DNA of 64,000 nt from Ailanthus altissimus (taxonomy: Eukaryota > Streptophyta > Magnoliopsida > Sapindales > Simaroubaceae): NCBI GenBank assembly GCA_946807835.1, contig OX327691.1:1004188-1068187 (forward strand), written 5' to 3'. A program made the position numbers and the translations under genes. This document shows, one piece after another, positions 11,590 to 23,227 of this stretch (positions within the stretch are counted from its first letter, which is position 1; every line of letters starts with the position of its first letter). The notes under the pieces were generated by a model, which worked only from the letters and a program-made list of their open reading frames with translations, had not been told where the DNA came from and searched no databases.

Positions 11590-12300
11590 TAAATGGCAAG
11601 AAAAAAAATATGCATAGAACACTTCCCTGATAGGTGAGCTTAATCATTCGCAAGCTGTGGTTAAAGGGCTGAATAAGTTGGTGGTGCTTGATATTGGTTC
11701 ATGGCTATAGCTATGGGATCTCAATGTTGTGGCACTGACACCTTGAAATTGGGACTTATTTTCCAGTTCTTGGGGTCACCGTAGTGCTGAGGTTTTGACT
11801 TTATGGGTGCCATAGCTCTACATCTTAGTGTTATGATGCTGACCTACTATTTTCTAAACATAATTACTAAATAACAACAATATATATATATTTACTTGGG
11901 TTGCCTCTTAAACAGCACTTGATTTAACATCATCGACCTAACATTTTCCTTTTTTCATGGCAGATCAATCACTCTTTCTAATAGTGCTCCAGTAATTGCA
12001 TATTTACTTTGACTGTTCTCAAAGTTTTGCCCTTAACATCCACAACTCTATAAGGAATTCCCTAAGACTAGCCCCCAACCATCTTGATTTGAGCTTTCTA
12101 GAAAAAAAGTTTCAACTTTGACTGAAAGAGTAAACCTCATTGGCCTGGATCAAATGGTTTCTTTATACTCTTCTCATCATACTCTTCTTCAACTTTCTTA
12201 AGTATTGATTTGCATTCTCACAAGTCTTGGAATATTATTCATTCAATACACGTGTTTGTAAGAGGTATCTATCTTTAGCTGTGTTCATCATTTCATCTCT
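11590..12300 (-). pseudogene. Integrase C-terminal relic of element Y
   Basis: The minus strand near 12180-11900 encodes degraded matches to the end of Athila-type integrase: a LLFQSKLKLF segment followed by a K-S-x-W-like turn and VKGKTLRTVKVN. These correspond to the intact-looking version at 41298-41651. Stops and shifts are frequent. RT, RNase H and the integrase core are absent between this piece and the gag-protease piece at 12305, so Y is an internal-deletion derivative. Confidence 0.5.
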
Positions 12301-12304
12301 AAAA

Positions 12305-12580
12305 CACTAAAAGTAATTATTGAAAAATTATTGTTGGTCAAGGTTCTTCTCTTGAATTCTCTGTGCGAAGGGTGTTAGTGGATCGTAAAGGCTCAAGTTT
12401 TATTTCGTGCTTCTTCTTTCTCTTATTAAGCTTTTTCTTTCTCATCCATCTTTAATTCATCTTAATGAGGATTTTCTTTTGATTGGGATTTCTCAACAAC
12501 AGCAGGTAACTCTTTCCCACTCTTCAAAGTGATTACTTTGAAATGTTTAATATTTCCCAACAGATTGATTTCTATGTTGC
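12305..12580 (-). pseudogene. gag-protease junction relic of element Y (left of the Z insertion)
   Basis: On the minus strand the frame passes from the Z insertion point into INLLGNIKHFKVITLKSGKEL and a Lys/Glu-rich stretch, typical of the gag-to-protease linker of Athila elements (compare the TITTRSGKIV stretch at 37690-37730). It is continuous with 19078-19320 once element Z and one copy of GTTGC are removed. Confidence 0.65.
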
Positions 12581-13695
12581 TGATGTATGCAATAATAGCT
12601 ATGTGCAAGTGCACGTTATTGTATCAAGTAATATAGGATTTAAAGTCCAAGTTTTTGTTCCTACAAGGACTATAATCTATTTCTTATAATCAATTACTAA
12701 AATTAATCATACTTTAATTTTTATTTAGAAAAATCAAAATATGAATCTTAACCTAATTCTATCAAATTAAACGTAAATTAATCAAAAGTATGCAAAGGGT
12801 TGAAATCACCAATTAAGAATAATCTAGGATTTTAATTTATCCCATAATATTTCATTGAATGTATTAACTTCTCAAATAAAACCTTAATACAAATTGTTGA
12901 CTTAGACTCTAATCTCATCACAAGCCTTTGTCGATGGTTGAGTGATATATTATGAATTCTAACAATTGCCTATATATCTATAGTAATCTGAATAGAATGT
13001 AATTCATTAAGAACATATCTAAATCATACCATACATACTATCTAGGTATATTTTTATCCAACATGGAACTTATAGTTGTTACCATATGATCATACATCAA
13101 ACTACTAGGCTAAACACATGAATCCCTCCTTCGAGTTTATCATGGTTCCTTAATCATTTAAAATATTGATTAGGTATAATGAAAGCATTAAACAAAAGAT
13201 AGAATGAATCAATTGTATACATTAAGTTCATAAACTAAAAGTTAATGAAATCAACCTACATACGAGGTTCAATAATTTAAACCTAGATCAAAAGAGTTTA
13301 ACACATCGAAAACTCAAGAGTATCAAAGCAACAAGGACTTCAAGAACAAGATCACATTGGAGAGAACAGAGAAAAAAAAACTAATCAAGAAGACGTATTG
13401 GCTTACTTCTCTCTCTATCTTGACTTCAAGTTTGAATCTTGATCTTCAATCTTGAATTTTGGCTTTGATATCTTGATTTGTGTTATGAATTATTTCCCTA
13501 AATTTTACCTTTAATAAAGTCTATGTTTTAGCATAGAAAAGAGTCATTTTATAGTTCTTAGAAATATAGAGTCGAGGGGCTTCGAATTCAAGTCAAAATA
13601 TGACATATGAGGAGGTGCTTTACTTGTCGTATGGGTACCACAATGCTAGGGGCTGATGTTAGACGCTACAATGTCCAAATCTTTGCAAGGGATGT

Positions 13696-16482
13696 TGATA
13701 GGACCCGACCTGAGACCCTCTACTATAGATCTCAGCGGCCCTACCGGGCACGCCGGTAGAAGTTCCTCAGAACCTAGCTGGGTAAGTTGAGAAATTCCGC
13801 GAGGCGAACCCCTTTTTAGTTCTTGCTACTTCGGAGAAAGTCTTGTAATATACATGAAAATGACATCTTAATTTAAAAAAAACGGACAGAGTTTCCCCTG
13901 TTTTTCAAAAAATTCATATAAAACCTGCAAAGCAATTTCACTTCTATTTCAAACACTTCTCAATACTACCAATTTGGACCTCCGATCTTTTCCAAATCAA
14001 ATCCAACACAACTCAATAGTTTCGTTTAAATTACCAAATAGGCATAATCATAAAAAATACAAAAAACTATCATCATAATATTAAAATCTCTTCTGGTTGA
14101 TTCAAAGTATACACATAAATATATATACCTACAACTACTATACAGAAAGCAAAGGGTGCTATTTAGCACATTTACATATACAAAAATGATCTTCGGATTT
14201 GGCCCACTACTCGATAATAGGAGAATCAGCAGCTTGCATACCGAGACCTGTACCTGGGAAGGGGGTGTTTAGAAAACATAAAACACAAAACGAGTGAGCT
14301 AAAGGAGCTCAGTGAGTGCAATTAAGATTTCAATTAAAATAACATTATGCATAGATAGTAAAATTCTAAAGTACATGCATAAATCGTGCTTCTAAAACTG
14401 ATGTAAAGTTGTAAAACGGTTTCTAATATCATATGCTGATGAAATCTTGCCGAGCGAGTTTTATCTACATCTGTGGAAAAAAATATCTAGAATATGTATA
14501 ACATAATAACTGCTGTGTGCATATGAATGCATAAATGCTATCGGTAAATCAAAAACTAGTAAAGTCCTCGTTCGGCCATTTTCTTTCTAAACTGTATCAA
14601 TGGTAACCCTAAAGCTCTATACTCACGCGGCAACTCAACTAGCGCCGCATACGTGAGTAGGTCATGGGGCACCTTAATTAGCAGCACCCACAATGACATC
14701 TCAAGACATCTCACTGGCTATGCAGCGGAATCCTACATCGCATACATATAACGAGACAATACCCCGTACACATAGAACGACTCACATGACTCGACATTCC
14801 GACTTTGCGGAATTAGTGACACACCCCCAAGACCTGCCCATGTGCACGGGATATACTGGCCGGGTCTAATACAATCACCATCACTGTAATTTGAGGGTAC
14901 CAATGGCCTTTAAAACAAATGCAAAAATTTTTAAACTGTTTCTCAAACCGAACATGTAAATGCATATCTATGGATACATATCAAGATCATAATCATGTTT
15001 ATGCATTGAAAACTCATAAACATACATTTTCATTATGCGAAAACATAATAAACGAAAGATAACAGAAAAAGGCAGATTTTCACTCACAACCGCTTCGCGC
15101 TCAATTTCGCTCTTGATTTCTGCTCCCGTTATTGCTCTCGGTTATCTTCACCTACATGCCATAAAGGACATTTAGAACCAAATAGAATGCTAGAATCTCA
15201 TTTAACTACTAAACGCCCTAATCGGCACACAAAGCCCGGATGGATACTACTTTTCAATTTTTATTTACGGAGCCATTTAATCTAATCTAACTCACCATCC
15301 GACGCCCTGAAAATTATTGAACGCCTTATTACTTGGTTGGACACAATTGCCCTTCACCTTTCCAAAATGGACAATTATGTCCCATTATCTTTATTTTTGG
15401 TTTTTCCATCAACCATATACATTCAATTTACAATATGCACCATTTACACACAACAACTCAATCAAAACACCACTCAATCCCTAACTTCCCTAAAGTGGCA
15501 GAATTTCACCCTAGGTTCCAACACATTCCTTTTCTCAATTTCTTGTTCCAATTACAACAAAATCAAGTCAATTTCATTCTAAAGCCCTAATTACAACCAA
15601 TTGAAATCTCTACATCAAAATCACCAAAAACCCTAATTCTTACCTTGCCAATTTCTTCAAATTGATGACTCCTTCCAGCTGCACACTAGAATTCAACTCA
15701 ATCTAAGCCAAGAATACACAAAAGAATATCAATTGAAGCATTCTTGAAAGTTCACTTATCAAACTCATAAAACAATGCTTTTCTTAGCTCTGTTGCCTGA
15801 ATTTTCACTAATGGGGGCTTCAATTGAGCTTAGGGATTAGTATGTAACCTTATTTGGGCTTGATTAAGCATGAAAAATCATGCAAAAAAAATTGAAATTT
15901 CACTATAGCAGCACCCCCTTGACCTTGCACGAATTTTGCTCTCTTTTGTTCTAAATGGTTGCTTTTTGTTCACTTGAAAATTCTACACACTTCCAACATA
16001 TATATAGTTGTCCATCAATTAACCATTTTGCCCTTCAACTTACTCTAAATTACTAATTTTCCATTAGTTGAAAACTAATTATGTAATTAGTTCATTTGTA
16101 ACTATCTAGTTAGAATAGTTCAAAGAACTAACTAGAATTTCCAATTTGGCAATCCATGAGATTTCTTCTAATTGGTCAATTCTCTAATATATGGATTATG
16201 TTTCTCAACAAAGGTTTGTTCTATACATCACCCTTAAATGGAAATTCATGTAGTAAATTAGAATTTTCTTTTCCAAACCAATGGAGAAAAATTCCAAAAA
16301 TATTCTAGTGTCGTCCGGCGCTCCGATCGAGTGTGAAATTACCAAATTAGGTCTAATATCTCTCACGCGCACTATATAGAAAATATTTCTAATATGGTTA
16401 AAATCGAGTAACCCTACGGTGTCTTATTTGCTCTATACTGAAATCTAGGTGCCAATACTACTAATAGAGATTGGATATTATA
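13696..16482 (-). mobile_element. Solo LTR A (2.8-kb Tekay-like LTR family)
   Basis: The unit runs from TGATAGGACCCGACC to GATTGGATATTATA and is flanked by exact GATGT copies (13691-13695, 16483-16487). Reversed, it aligns throughout with C, D and E. It has no internal domain or second LTR. A minus-strand TATATATA lies at 15998-16007. The open frames near 15333-15590 recur in other copies only because the LTR is repeated, and they show no protein features. Confidence 0.9.
15996..16008 (-). promoter_or_regulatory. Candidate TATA box of solo LTR A
   Basis: Minus-strand CTATATATATGTTGG lies about 475 bp from the LTR start, the same offset as in C (32524), D (52696) and E (59364), and is followed by the same GTGTAGAAT-type sequence. 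The conserved position across copies supports a promoter. Confidence 0.6.
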
Positions 16483-16657
16483 GATGTCGTGACATCTAGC
16501 CCTAGACGTTGCGGCACCAGTATCCCAAATCTTCATACCTTGACTTGTAAGCCTATTTATGATTAAAAAAACACAATTAAATAGTCAAATATTTATAATT
16601 TAAAGTAAATCTTAAGTCTGGAGTGATAAATAAAATAGTACATTTAAGCCCTTATTA

Positions 16658-16675
16658 AATACCCCCAAACTTAAG
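16658..16675 (-). other. Polypurine tract of element Z
   Basis: Minus strand CTTAAGTTTGGGGGTATT directly precedes the 3' LTR start (TAATAAGGG, mutated from TGATAAGGG). Position and composition fit the plus-strand primer and confirm the minus orientation. Confidence 0.75.
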
Positions 16676-16877
16676 ACTTTACTCGTCCTCGAACAAAACA
16701 AAAAACAAACAATCTCAATTTACTTCATAGCTTTAAGATAGCACATAAAGTATCTCTAAGCAAAAAGCTCAACTAACACATGCTTATTTCAATGTGCTTA
16801 ATAATAAGTGATAAAAAATAAAGTTGAACTCAATCCAAGATTCATGATATAGAGTTATCTCAAGCGTTTATTGTTTC

Positions 16878-18230
16878 CTAGAGACTTATGAAAATAAATT
16901 TAGCCAATGCTACGGTCTGAAGGAATTTATTGTTTCCGGGATCTTTGAGCTTAGGAGTTAGCTTCTTCTGAAGGATTACGCTACACTCCTCTGTCAAGGC
17001 TACGGTCTCATAATACTCTAGTCTCTTATTCTTTGAAAGGCTGCTCTTCATGAACTTAATGTAGCTAGGCATTTATTTAAGCGCATCTGTAAAAGAAAGA
17101 TTAATATGTAATTTCTTAAAAATTTCAAGAAATTTAGAAAATTGCTTATCTAGTTTCTTCTTTTGCAGCCTCTGAGGGAATGGTAGAGATGGAGTACAGT
17201 GCTGATTCTGCATGTTGCTACTAGTATTTTTCTACTGAGTTTTGACTTTTTTACACTTCAAGATTTTTCTGAACTTGTATACTAGTTTCTACACTTTTTT
17301 TTTGCTAAAATTTTGCACTTTTTTGCATTTTTGTACTTTTTTCTAGATTGGTATGTTGTTGTTTTTCTGTTTCAACACTCATTTGTTCCTCTGTATCCTT
17401 TGAAGAAAAGGTATTGGTCTATAGGATTGCACTTCATCTTGTTGTATTGCATTTTCCTTCTCCTTTGTCTTTGAAAGTGGTGGTTGAGGTGTGTTGTCAT
17501 GTATGATCTTACCACTTCTTAAAGAGATGACTTAGCATTGCTCTACATTTCCTCATGGGTTAGCTTCGGTGTCACTTGGTAGAGTTCCTTGAGGTTACTT
17601 ATTAATGATCATAGCAAGTTATCCTATTTGAACCTCTAAATTCTTCAATGCTGCTGAAGATTCTGCACGATGGCATCATGAGATTTCATGTAGTGCAAAG
17701 CATGTCTTCCAATGATGGATTCTTCTTTTGTGATGATTGGAATCTTGGAGGATTTAATGGTATAGATGACTCCTATTGGTTGTTACGCCAAGAGAAATTT
17801 GGATGATCTCTCCACCCTGGATTATAGAATTTGGATTGTGGGTTATTTTGCTATCGATTAAAATTGACCACATAATTAGTTGACTCTATGTACTGCCCAT
17901 TCATGTGGTTATCACCATAAAAGTCACAAATCACTTGCTAGGTTTTGATGACATTTAATATATCAAACTTTTTAGATAATGTATTAATTTGCGCTGCCAA
18001 TGCATTGAATGCATTAATCTCATGTACATCAATGACTCTCTTGGGTGTAACCCTTTCAATTGGCCATTGGTAACTATTAGACGCCATCTCCTCTAGTAGA
18101 TCATAAGCCTCATCTGTAGACTTATTCATTAAAGCTCCTCCAATAGCAGCATCTACAATAATCCTCAAATAGTCTACTAGTCCATAGTATAACATTTGGA
18201 CTAATAGTCATTTAGGGACTCCATAGTGAG
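16878..18230 (-). pseudogene. gag and start of protease of element Z (broken)
   Basis: The minus strand at 18195-17938 encodes DEAYDLLEEMASNSYQWPIER, a hallmark of Athila-type gag C-termini. Next comes a knuckle, CDFYGDNHMNGQY, where two metal-binding Cys have become Tyr. At 17160-16878 is the linker KQFSKFLEIFKKLHI and then MPSYIKFMKSSLS and KLKDPG, which in full elements leads into protease. Here the frame runs out after KDPG, marking the deletion point of pol. Several stops interrupt the reading. Confidence 0.7.
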
Positions 18231-18319
18231 GACACTTCCTCAACTATCATTGAAGTAGTCCCATTCCTTATACAGTGACTCGCCATCAATCTAGCTAAAT
18301 GAAGTGTTGTCATTCCTCA

Positions 18320-19072
18320 TCTTTGTTGTCTTTTTATTAAAGGATTATCTAAGAGGCTAATAAATTCGATGAAATATTATGGGATAAGTCAAAATTCTAG
18401 ATCAAAAGAGTTTAACTCATCACAAACTCAAGAGTATCAAAGTAATTAAACAAATACTTTATGAACAAGATCATATTGATAAGAACGGAGAAGAAATACT
18501 AATCAATAAGATACCTTAGTGGCTTCTCTCTCTATTTTGACTTAAAGCTTGAATCTTGATCTTCAAGCTTGAATTCTTGGCTTTGATCTCTTGATTTGTG
18601 TTGTGAATTATTTTCCTAAGTTTTACCTCTAATAAATTTTGTATTTTGGCTAAAACAACAAGTGCTTTTATAGGTCTTAGAAACCCTAGGGTCGAGAGGC
18701 TTCGAATCTAAGTCAAAATAAGATATTTAGGGAGGTGTTTTACTTGTCATACAGGCATTGCGACGCTCAAACTTGGAAACTACACTTATAAGGAACTCAA
18801 CTAGATGCCACGACACACAAATTTTTGCCAAGGATGCTGCAGCATCTGGCCCTGGGCACCACAGAGCCTAGGCCTAAGTCGTTCGTCTGTCATTTCTTCG
18901 CGTATCTTTGTTGTTTCTTGTCCGTTTCAGCTCTGGTTTATCCCGAATCTTCACACCTTGACTTGTAAACCTATTTATGATAAAAAAAAAATTAAATAGG
19001 CAAATATTCATAATTTAAAGCACATTTTAAGTCCAGAGTAATAAATAAATTAGTACATTTAAGCCCTTATCA
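18320..19072 (-). mobile_element. Rearranged 5' LTR of element Z
   Basis: From about 18393 rightward this aligns with the left LTR from about 13273, ending CCCTTATCA beside GTTGC. A minus-strand TATAAAA lies at 18666-18672. Only about 680 bp of direct homology is present. Instead of the next LTR section, 18335-18392 is an inverted copy of left-LTR positions about 12833-12890. The LTR edge and primer site expected here are lost. Confidence 0.65.
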
Positions 19073-19077
19073 GTTGC

Positions 19078-19320
19078 TGGACAGTGTTCCTTGGGGATGA
19101 CTATAGAAAACATTTGTTAGTTGTTCTATTTGAGTCTCTAAAGTCTACAAGGAACTAGTTTGGCTTTGTAAGAGAGTTGCTTGACTTTGTAGAAGAGATC
19201 TTGATTTTGTAAGAGAGCATTTATCTGCCTCATATATTGTATGAACATCTCTTCTAAATTTGTCTTCCTCTCTTATTAAGGCTGTGGTTAGGAAAGAAAT
19301 CCATTTTCTTCCCTTAAAAA
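19078..19320 (-). pseudogene. gag C-terminal relic of element Y (right of the Z insertion)
   Basis: Minus-strand readings give MFIQYMRQINALLQNQ, a Gln/Leu-rich coiled stretch, then LETQIEQLTNVFYSHPQGTLSSN, the usual Athila gag C-terminal pattern (LE-Q-Q, then R/HPQG-LPS). It connects in register with 12305-12580 across the Z insertion. Confidence 0.6.
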
Positions 19321-19674
19321 AGAAATGACTACTTTTAACTTGCTCAGCATGAAAGGTTCGGGCAAGGGTCTTATGGTGAAGTCTTCGTCAGGTTCTCCTT
19401 ATGCCAAGAGGAGGTTAGACAAGGCTAAAAGAACCAAGTTTCAACCCCTGCTCATGATAGTCCTCTGCCTTCTAATACAAACACTCCTTATACTCAGACT
19501 AGTGTAGAAGGTACTACTGCAAACGCTTTAAGTAGGCTTTTGGTTTTGAGGCCCTGGTCAAAGCATTACTAGGGTCACTTTATCCATCTAACCTCCTTTT
19601 ATGAAAAGGAAGAGGTATGAGTACCTAGTGCCTTCTATAAAGGATCCTGAAAGGGCAATACCCAGGGAATGGAC

Positions 19675-21948
19675 TGTTGGGATTTGTGCTTACGTGTCAT
19701 CCCTTTTATGTATAAATATTTGCTTTATGTTTATACATTTATGATTTCAATATATCACTAATTATTTTATTTATAAATATGGTAAGATGCTTGTAACGTT
19801 TTAGACATTGTATGATCTGAACGAGTTCAGATCTGATCTAAAGGAGTTTAGATCAGAACTAAGAGTTAGTAAAATCTAAAGAGTTAGTAAAATCTAAAGA
19901 GTTAGAGCCTTGTCTGAAATGGGACAAAGACCTAAGAATATATTAATAATGGCATAGTTGCAATGGGTTGCAAATGGTGCTAAGAAATGTTGTTATGCAA
20001 ATATGTTCTTAAATTTAATGTTCATGATCTACCTTCACTAATGCGGGTCTGCTAGTGAAGATCTAAATATATATATATAGATCAGTGTATGTCTATATCT
20101 AGATAGTCCAGATGGTTAGTCTTAGCAGACCATGAGTTTAGTGGAAACTCGTATAGAGATACAAGTATTCAGTAAGGACTGAATATTGAACAGACTCACA
20201 AAGATCTCCAATAGACATCCCATAAAGCCGTCAATGGAGGATCTTTCGAGTTGAGTAGTATTCGTGGTCCTTAGACCTGAGTGCCACGGTGGACTTGTGA
20301 GTGATCCATCATACTTTGGTTCCACACATGTCAGATACCTTTCATGGTCTGACCGCTGGGTGTCGCTGGGTATGGTCCGATGCTCATGGAGTCCGGTGTG
20401 TACAGATATGGGATCCATCAACTCAATTGGGTGAGTAAAATATCATGTAACTCTAAGATTGTATTTTAGAAAGTCTTATGGCCATAAGCAGACATCCAAG
20501 AATTTCTTGGGAAAATAATATCGTGAAAGTGTTTACGGATATTATTTATTGAAATACAAATCTAGAGATAAGTTTATGGTTGAGCACATGGAGACTTGAC
20601 GGTGTTGATCTATATCTCCGCTCTTCTAGGATATTTATGATGGAAGGATTATACGAATATGTTATAACCTCAACTTGTATGGTCTAATGCGCCGTTTTGT
20701 AATATCTGTAACATGTGTGTGGGACATTGTTCACGGACGTGTGAAATAGTTTCATATGACAAATCGGGCATAGACCTAGAGAGTCTCACAATATGAAGTG
20801 TACTCGTTGTGCACTGGGGCGGCGAATTGGATTGAATAATTAATCCAACAATTTTCAGCAAAATGAAAAATGTTTCTAAGTTCCTTTTATTATTCACTTG
20901 TCAATAATTGAAGGTAAAACACATTATTGGTTTACAAGAGTTGTTAACCAATAAGAAATTGACAAGTGACATAATCTTGCTCCATAAATTATTTACCATG
21001 TATTTACCTATTTACCTTGCTCGGTAAATACATATATGGTAAATGTAAATAATCAAAATAATTTTGAATTATTAATATTTTATATATTAATCAAATTATT
21101 ATTATTAATTGGAATAAGTGGCAAACACCATTTACTAATGGAGAATGCACTTGTTATTAATAATAAGGAAAGTTTACCACTTTGTAATTCTTAAATGATG
21201 CACTAAGGAAGTGGTAAAACCACTTAACATTGATTAAATGCCATTTACTCTCTAGAAATTGATTCAATTGGTTGAATCAAATTGGTGAGTGAAAAATATG
21301 ATAGATTAATGTTTGTAATGGCAAACATGGTTAAGTGGTGGTGGAGCACTAAGAGAAATCATTCTTTGCACTTAAGAAAGAATTGAAAGAGTTCAATGTG
21401 TGAAAGATAGAGTGAAATTCGTTCTAGGAGAAATGAGAGAGAATTGAGAGCTTTTCCTAAGTGTTTTTCTCAAAGTGTTGAGAAAAAATGCAAAAGCTTA
21501 CCAAGCTACAACATATAGAGTTGTAAAGAACTATAGAAAACACCCAATTCTTCTCATCTCTTGGTAGTAATCATAAGGAAAAATTGTTTTAAGTGTTAAA
21601 ACAATCATTTGCTGGAAATTCAAGGCTGCCATTCTAGCTTCACAATCCCACCGGATTTAGTTGTGAACTAGAATTGTGCAAGGGAACACTTCAAGGTGAG
21701 CTCAACAAATTGAAGCTTGGAGTTCTTGAAGATTTGTAAAGCTACCTTCATATCCGGGTAGGTTATTTATTTGTTATTCATTTTATATCATGCATGAAAT
21801 ATATATATGAGATATATATATGTACTTGAATGATCATACATGCTTGAATATATTACATATTATTTAATATGTATGAATACTTCCGTTGCGTATTTAATTT
21901 TTTGAAATTATATACATCTATACACATCACACACCATATCACACAACA
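19675..21948 (+). mobile_element. Solo LTR, probably Ty1/copia type
   Basis: The 2274-bp unit starts TGTTGGGATT and ends CACACAACA (TGTTG/CAACA ends), with exact TGGAC duplications at 19670-19674 and 21949-21953. No primer site, polypurine tract, coding domain or internal direct repeat is evident, so it is either a large solo LTR or a non-coding element. The TGTTG...CAACA ends suggest copia, and strand is assigned only by convention. A tandem 18-19-bp repeat (GAGTTAGTAAAATCTAAA) lies near 19860-19900. Confidence 0.7.
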
Positions 21949-22017
21949 TGGACTACTCTATTACTAATGTGTAGTGTATTCTAGTCTCTCACCTATAGCT
22001 TTGGGTGCTTTTTTGAG

Positions 22018-22110
22018 GTAATCTTCTATTCTTGAGTTCTTTTCTCTATTATAAGTCTTTTGCCTCTATATGTTGTTGCCTTGTTGATTTCTTTGGCTTT
22101 ATTTTTATAG
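22018..22110 (+). other. Candidate intron in the coiled-coil relic
   Basis: The sequence GAG/GTAATC opens and a T-rich tract ending TTTTTATAG/GGG closes a 93-base segment. A similar T-rich run ending in TAG occurs in the related copy near 57140-57174. Splicing is inferred from consensus only. Confidence 0.4.
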
Positions 22111-22780
22111 GGGATTATTGCCTTCACTAATCACCATGACATTTTCTATAAAAGCAATGATTGGTATTCTAAAATCGATAATTGTTGACGCTGAAGCTGT
22201 AAAGGTGAAGGAGGCCTTGAAAAAAAACCAAGAAAAAGATGGAGACTTTTTATCAGAGCTCAATATTTGTTCTACCGAAGTTAAGAATGCTGAGGAAAAA
22301 GTAGTATCTAGAATGAGGGTAGTCAAAGTTATAGCTACGATGGCTAAGAGCAAGGTCCACATCCTTAATTCTAAGGGCAAAGAGTTTTAAGGGCAGATGA
22401 GGATTCTTCGAGAGGAGAATGCTTTTCTTCAATGGACTAAGGAACAGCTTAAGTAGAAACTTGAGGCTTTGAAGGCTCGCATCTTTGAAGAGGTTTCTGA
22501 TGCTCTAACCAAATTGGTGGACCTTTTTAAAATGCGCTATATGGATCTTGATATCTCCTAAATGGAAATTTTATTTGCTAATTTGGAGAGTACTAATGAG
22601 GATGTCGAGTTTCCCCATGTTGAGACTACTACTGCTTAAGTAGATGAGGACATTCCCTCCCAGACTCTTGACAAATCTGCTTTAGTTTCTTATGATGCTC
22701 CTCGCGCTGATGACATGTCTATTGATAATGCTGCTGGAGATGATCCCTCCACTACTTGATTTTGGAAAAATAATTCCTCT

Positions 22781-22936
22781 TCTTTTTTTTTTGGGCCTTA
22801 TAATAAACGTTTTAACAAATGAAATAATTTGTTTTCTTCCATCTCCATGGCTTGGTTTATAATTTTGCCTTAAGTTTGTTTTGTTCTTCAATTATTCCGA
22901 ATGATCTTATTTTTTTCTACCTTGGTTGAGTGTGTT
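22781..22936. other. A/T-rich sequence after the coiled-coil relic
   Basis: This contains a T-rich run and GGGCCTTATAATAAACG, which resembles the segment after the related relic at about 57990-58050. It is probably that element's 3' untranslated part. No gene is seen. Confidence 0.4.
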
Positions 22937-23227
22937 GGATGTAATGAGGGCATGACTAATAAAGGAAATGCATTCTATTCAAGTTTCAGTTGGTCCAGTT
23001 ATAAGGACTCGAGCTAAAAGATTCAAGGAAACTCTCATTGGACTAATTCAAAATATTTGAGCTGAGATGAATTCATAGAGGCCCAAGGAAAATGTTTTAC
23101 TTGTTCCACAAGGTTGGATTTCTATGATTCAAGTTGAAATAATCTAGAAGAAATTCCTCAGATCACAAAGTGGGTGGATTAAGTGGAGTTTTCTAAATTG
23201 GTGATTACTCAATTTTGACCCATTAAG
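22937..23227 (+). pseudogene. Extra C-terminal tail of a Reina/CRM-like pol, upstream of the 5' LTR
   Basis: The frame reads SIQVSVGPVIRTRAKRFKET, the closing GP-x-TRARAK motif of these polyproteins, and continues to LVPQGWISMIQVE. The same tail, with QAKRFNETLIALIQNIWA, occurs at 55010-55266 before the 3' LTR. A tail in front of the 5' LTR is out of place for a simple insertion (see findings). Stops are present. Confidence 0.65.

Larger units (their letters stand above)
12581..16657 (-). mobile_element. 3' LTR of element Z, split by solo LTR A
   Basis: The two parts, 12581-13695 and 16488-16657, together give about 1.28 kb. The right end reads CCCTTATTA where CCCTTATCA is expected, a C-to-T change that destroys the terminal CA. 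A minus-strand TATAAAA lies at 13547-13553. Similar to the solo LTR at 1650-3062 at both ends. Confidence 0.75.
12581..19072 (-). mobile_element. Element Z: non-autonomous gag-only Athila/Tat-like element
   Basis: The unit begins TGATGTATGC and ends CCCTTATCA, with exact GTTGC duplications at 12576-12580 and 19073-19077, inserted in the gag of element Y. On the minus strand the right LTR (about 18320-19072) is the 5' LTR and the left LTR (12581-13690 plus 16488-16657) the 3' LTR. Between them lie only gag and the start of protease. The polypurine tract is clear; no primer site survives. Pol is absent, so it needed enzymes in trans. Solo LTR A interrupts the left LTR. Confidence 0.8.
19325..22780 (+). 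pseudogene. Coiled-coil coding relic, possibly intron-bearing, split by a copia-like LTR
   Basis: I do not recognise the family. The left part (19325-19669) begins MTTFNLLSMKGSGKGLMVK and has a basic run, AKRRLDKAKRTK. After the solo LTR the reading resumes at 21954. A likely intron (22018-22110, GT...AG) precedes a charged coiled-coil-like stretch at 22118-22390 and LVDLFKMRYMDLDIS near 22510-22560, ending in an acidic tail (ADDMSIDNAAGDDPSTT). A related relic at 56690-57960 has LLKELVEALKKD and an acidic tail. This looks like the accessory or gag-like protein of a plant transposon family. Several stops show decay. Confidence 0.4.

Noticed and set aside
15333..15590. Overlapping open frames (81-85 codons) repeated on various strands in LTRs A, C, E and similar
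   Set aside because: They recur only because the LTR recurs. They shift and stop between copies and show no domain.
20122..20421. A 99-codon minus-strand frame in the copia-like solo LTR
   Set aside because: No homologous motif. The surrounding unit has clear solo-LTR borders.
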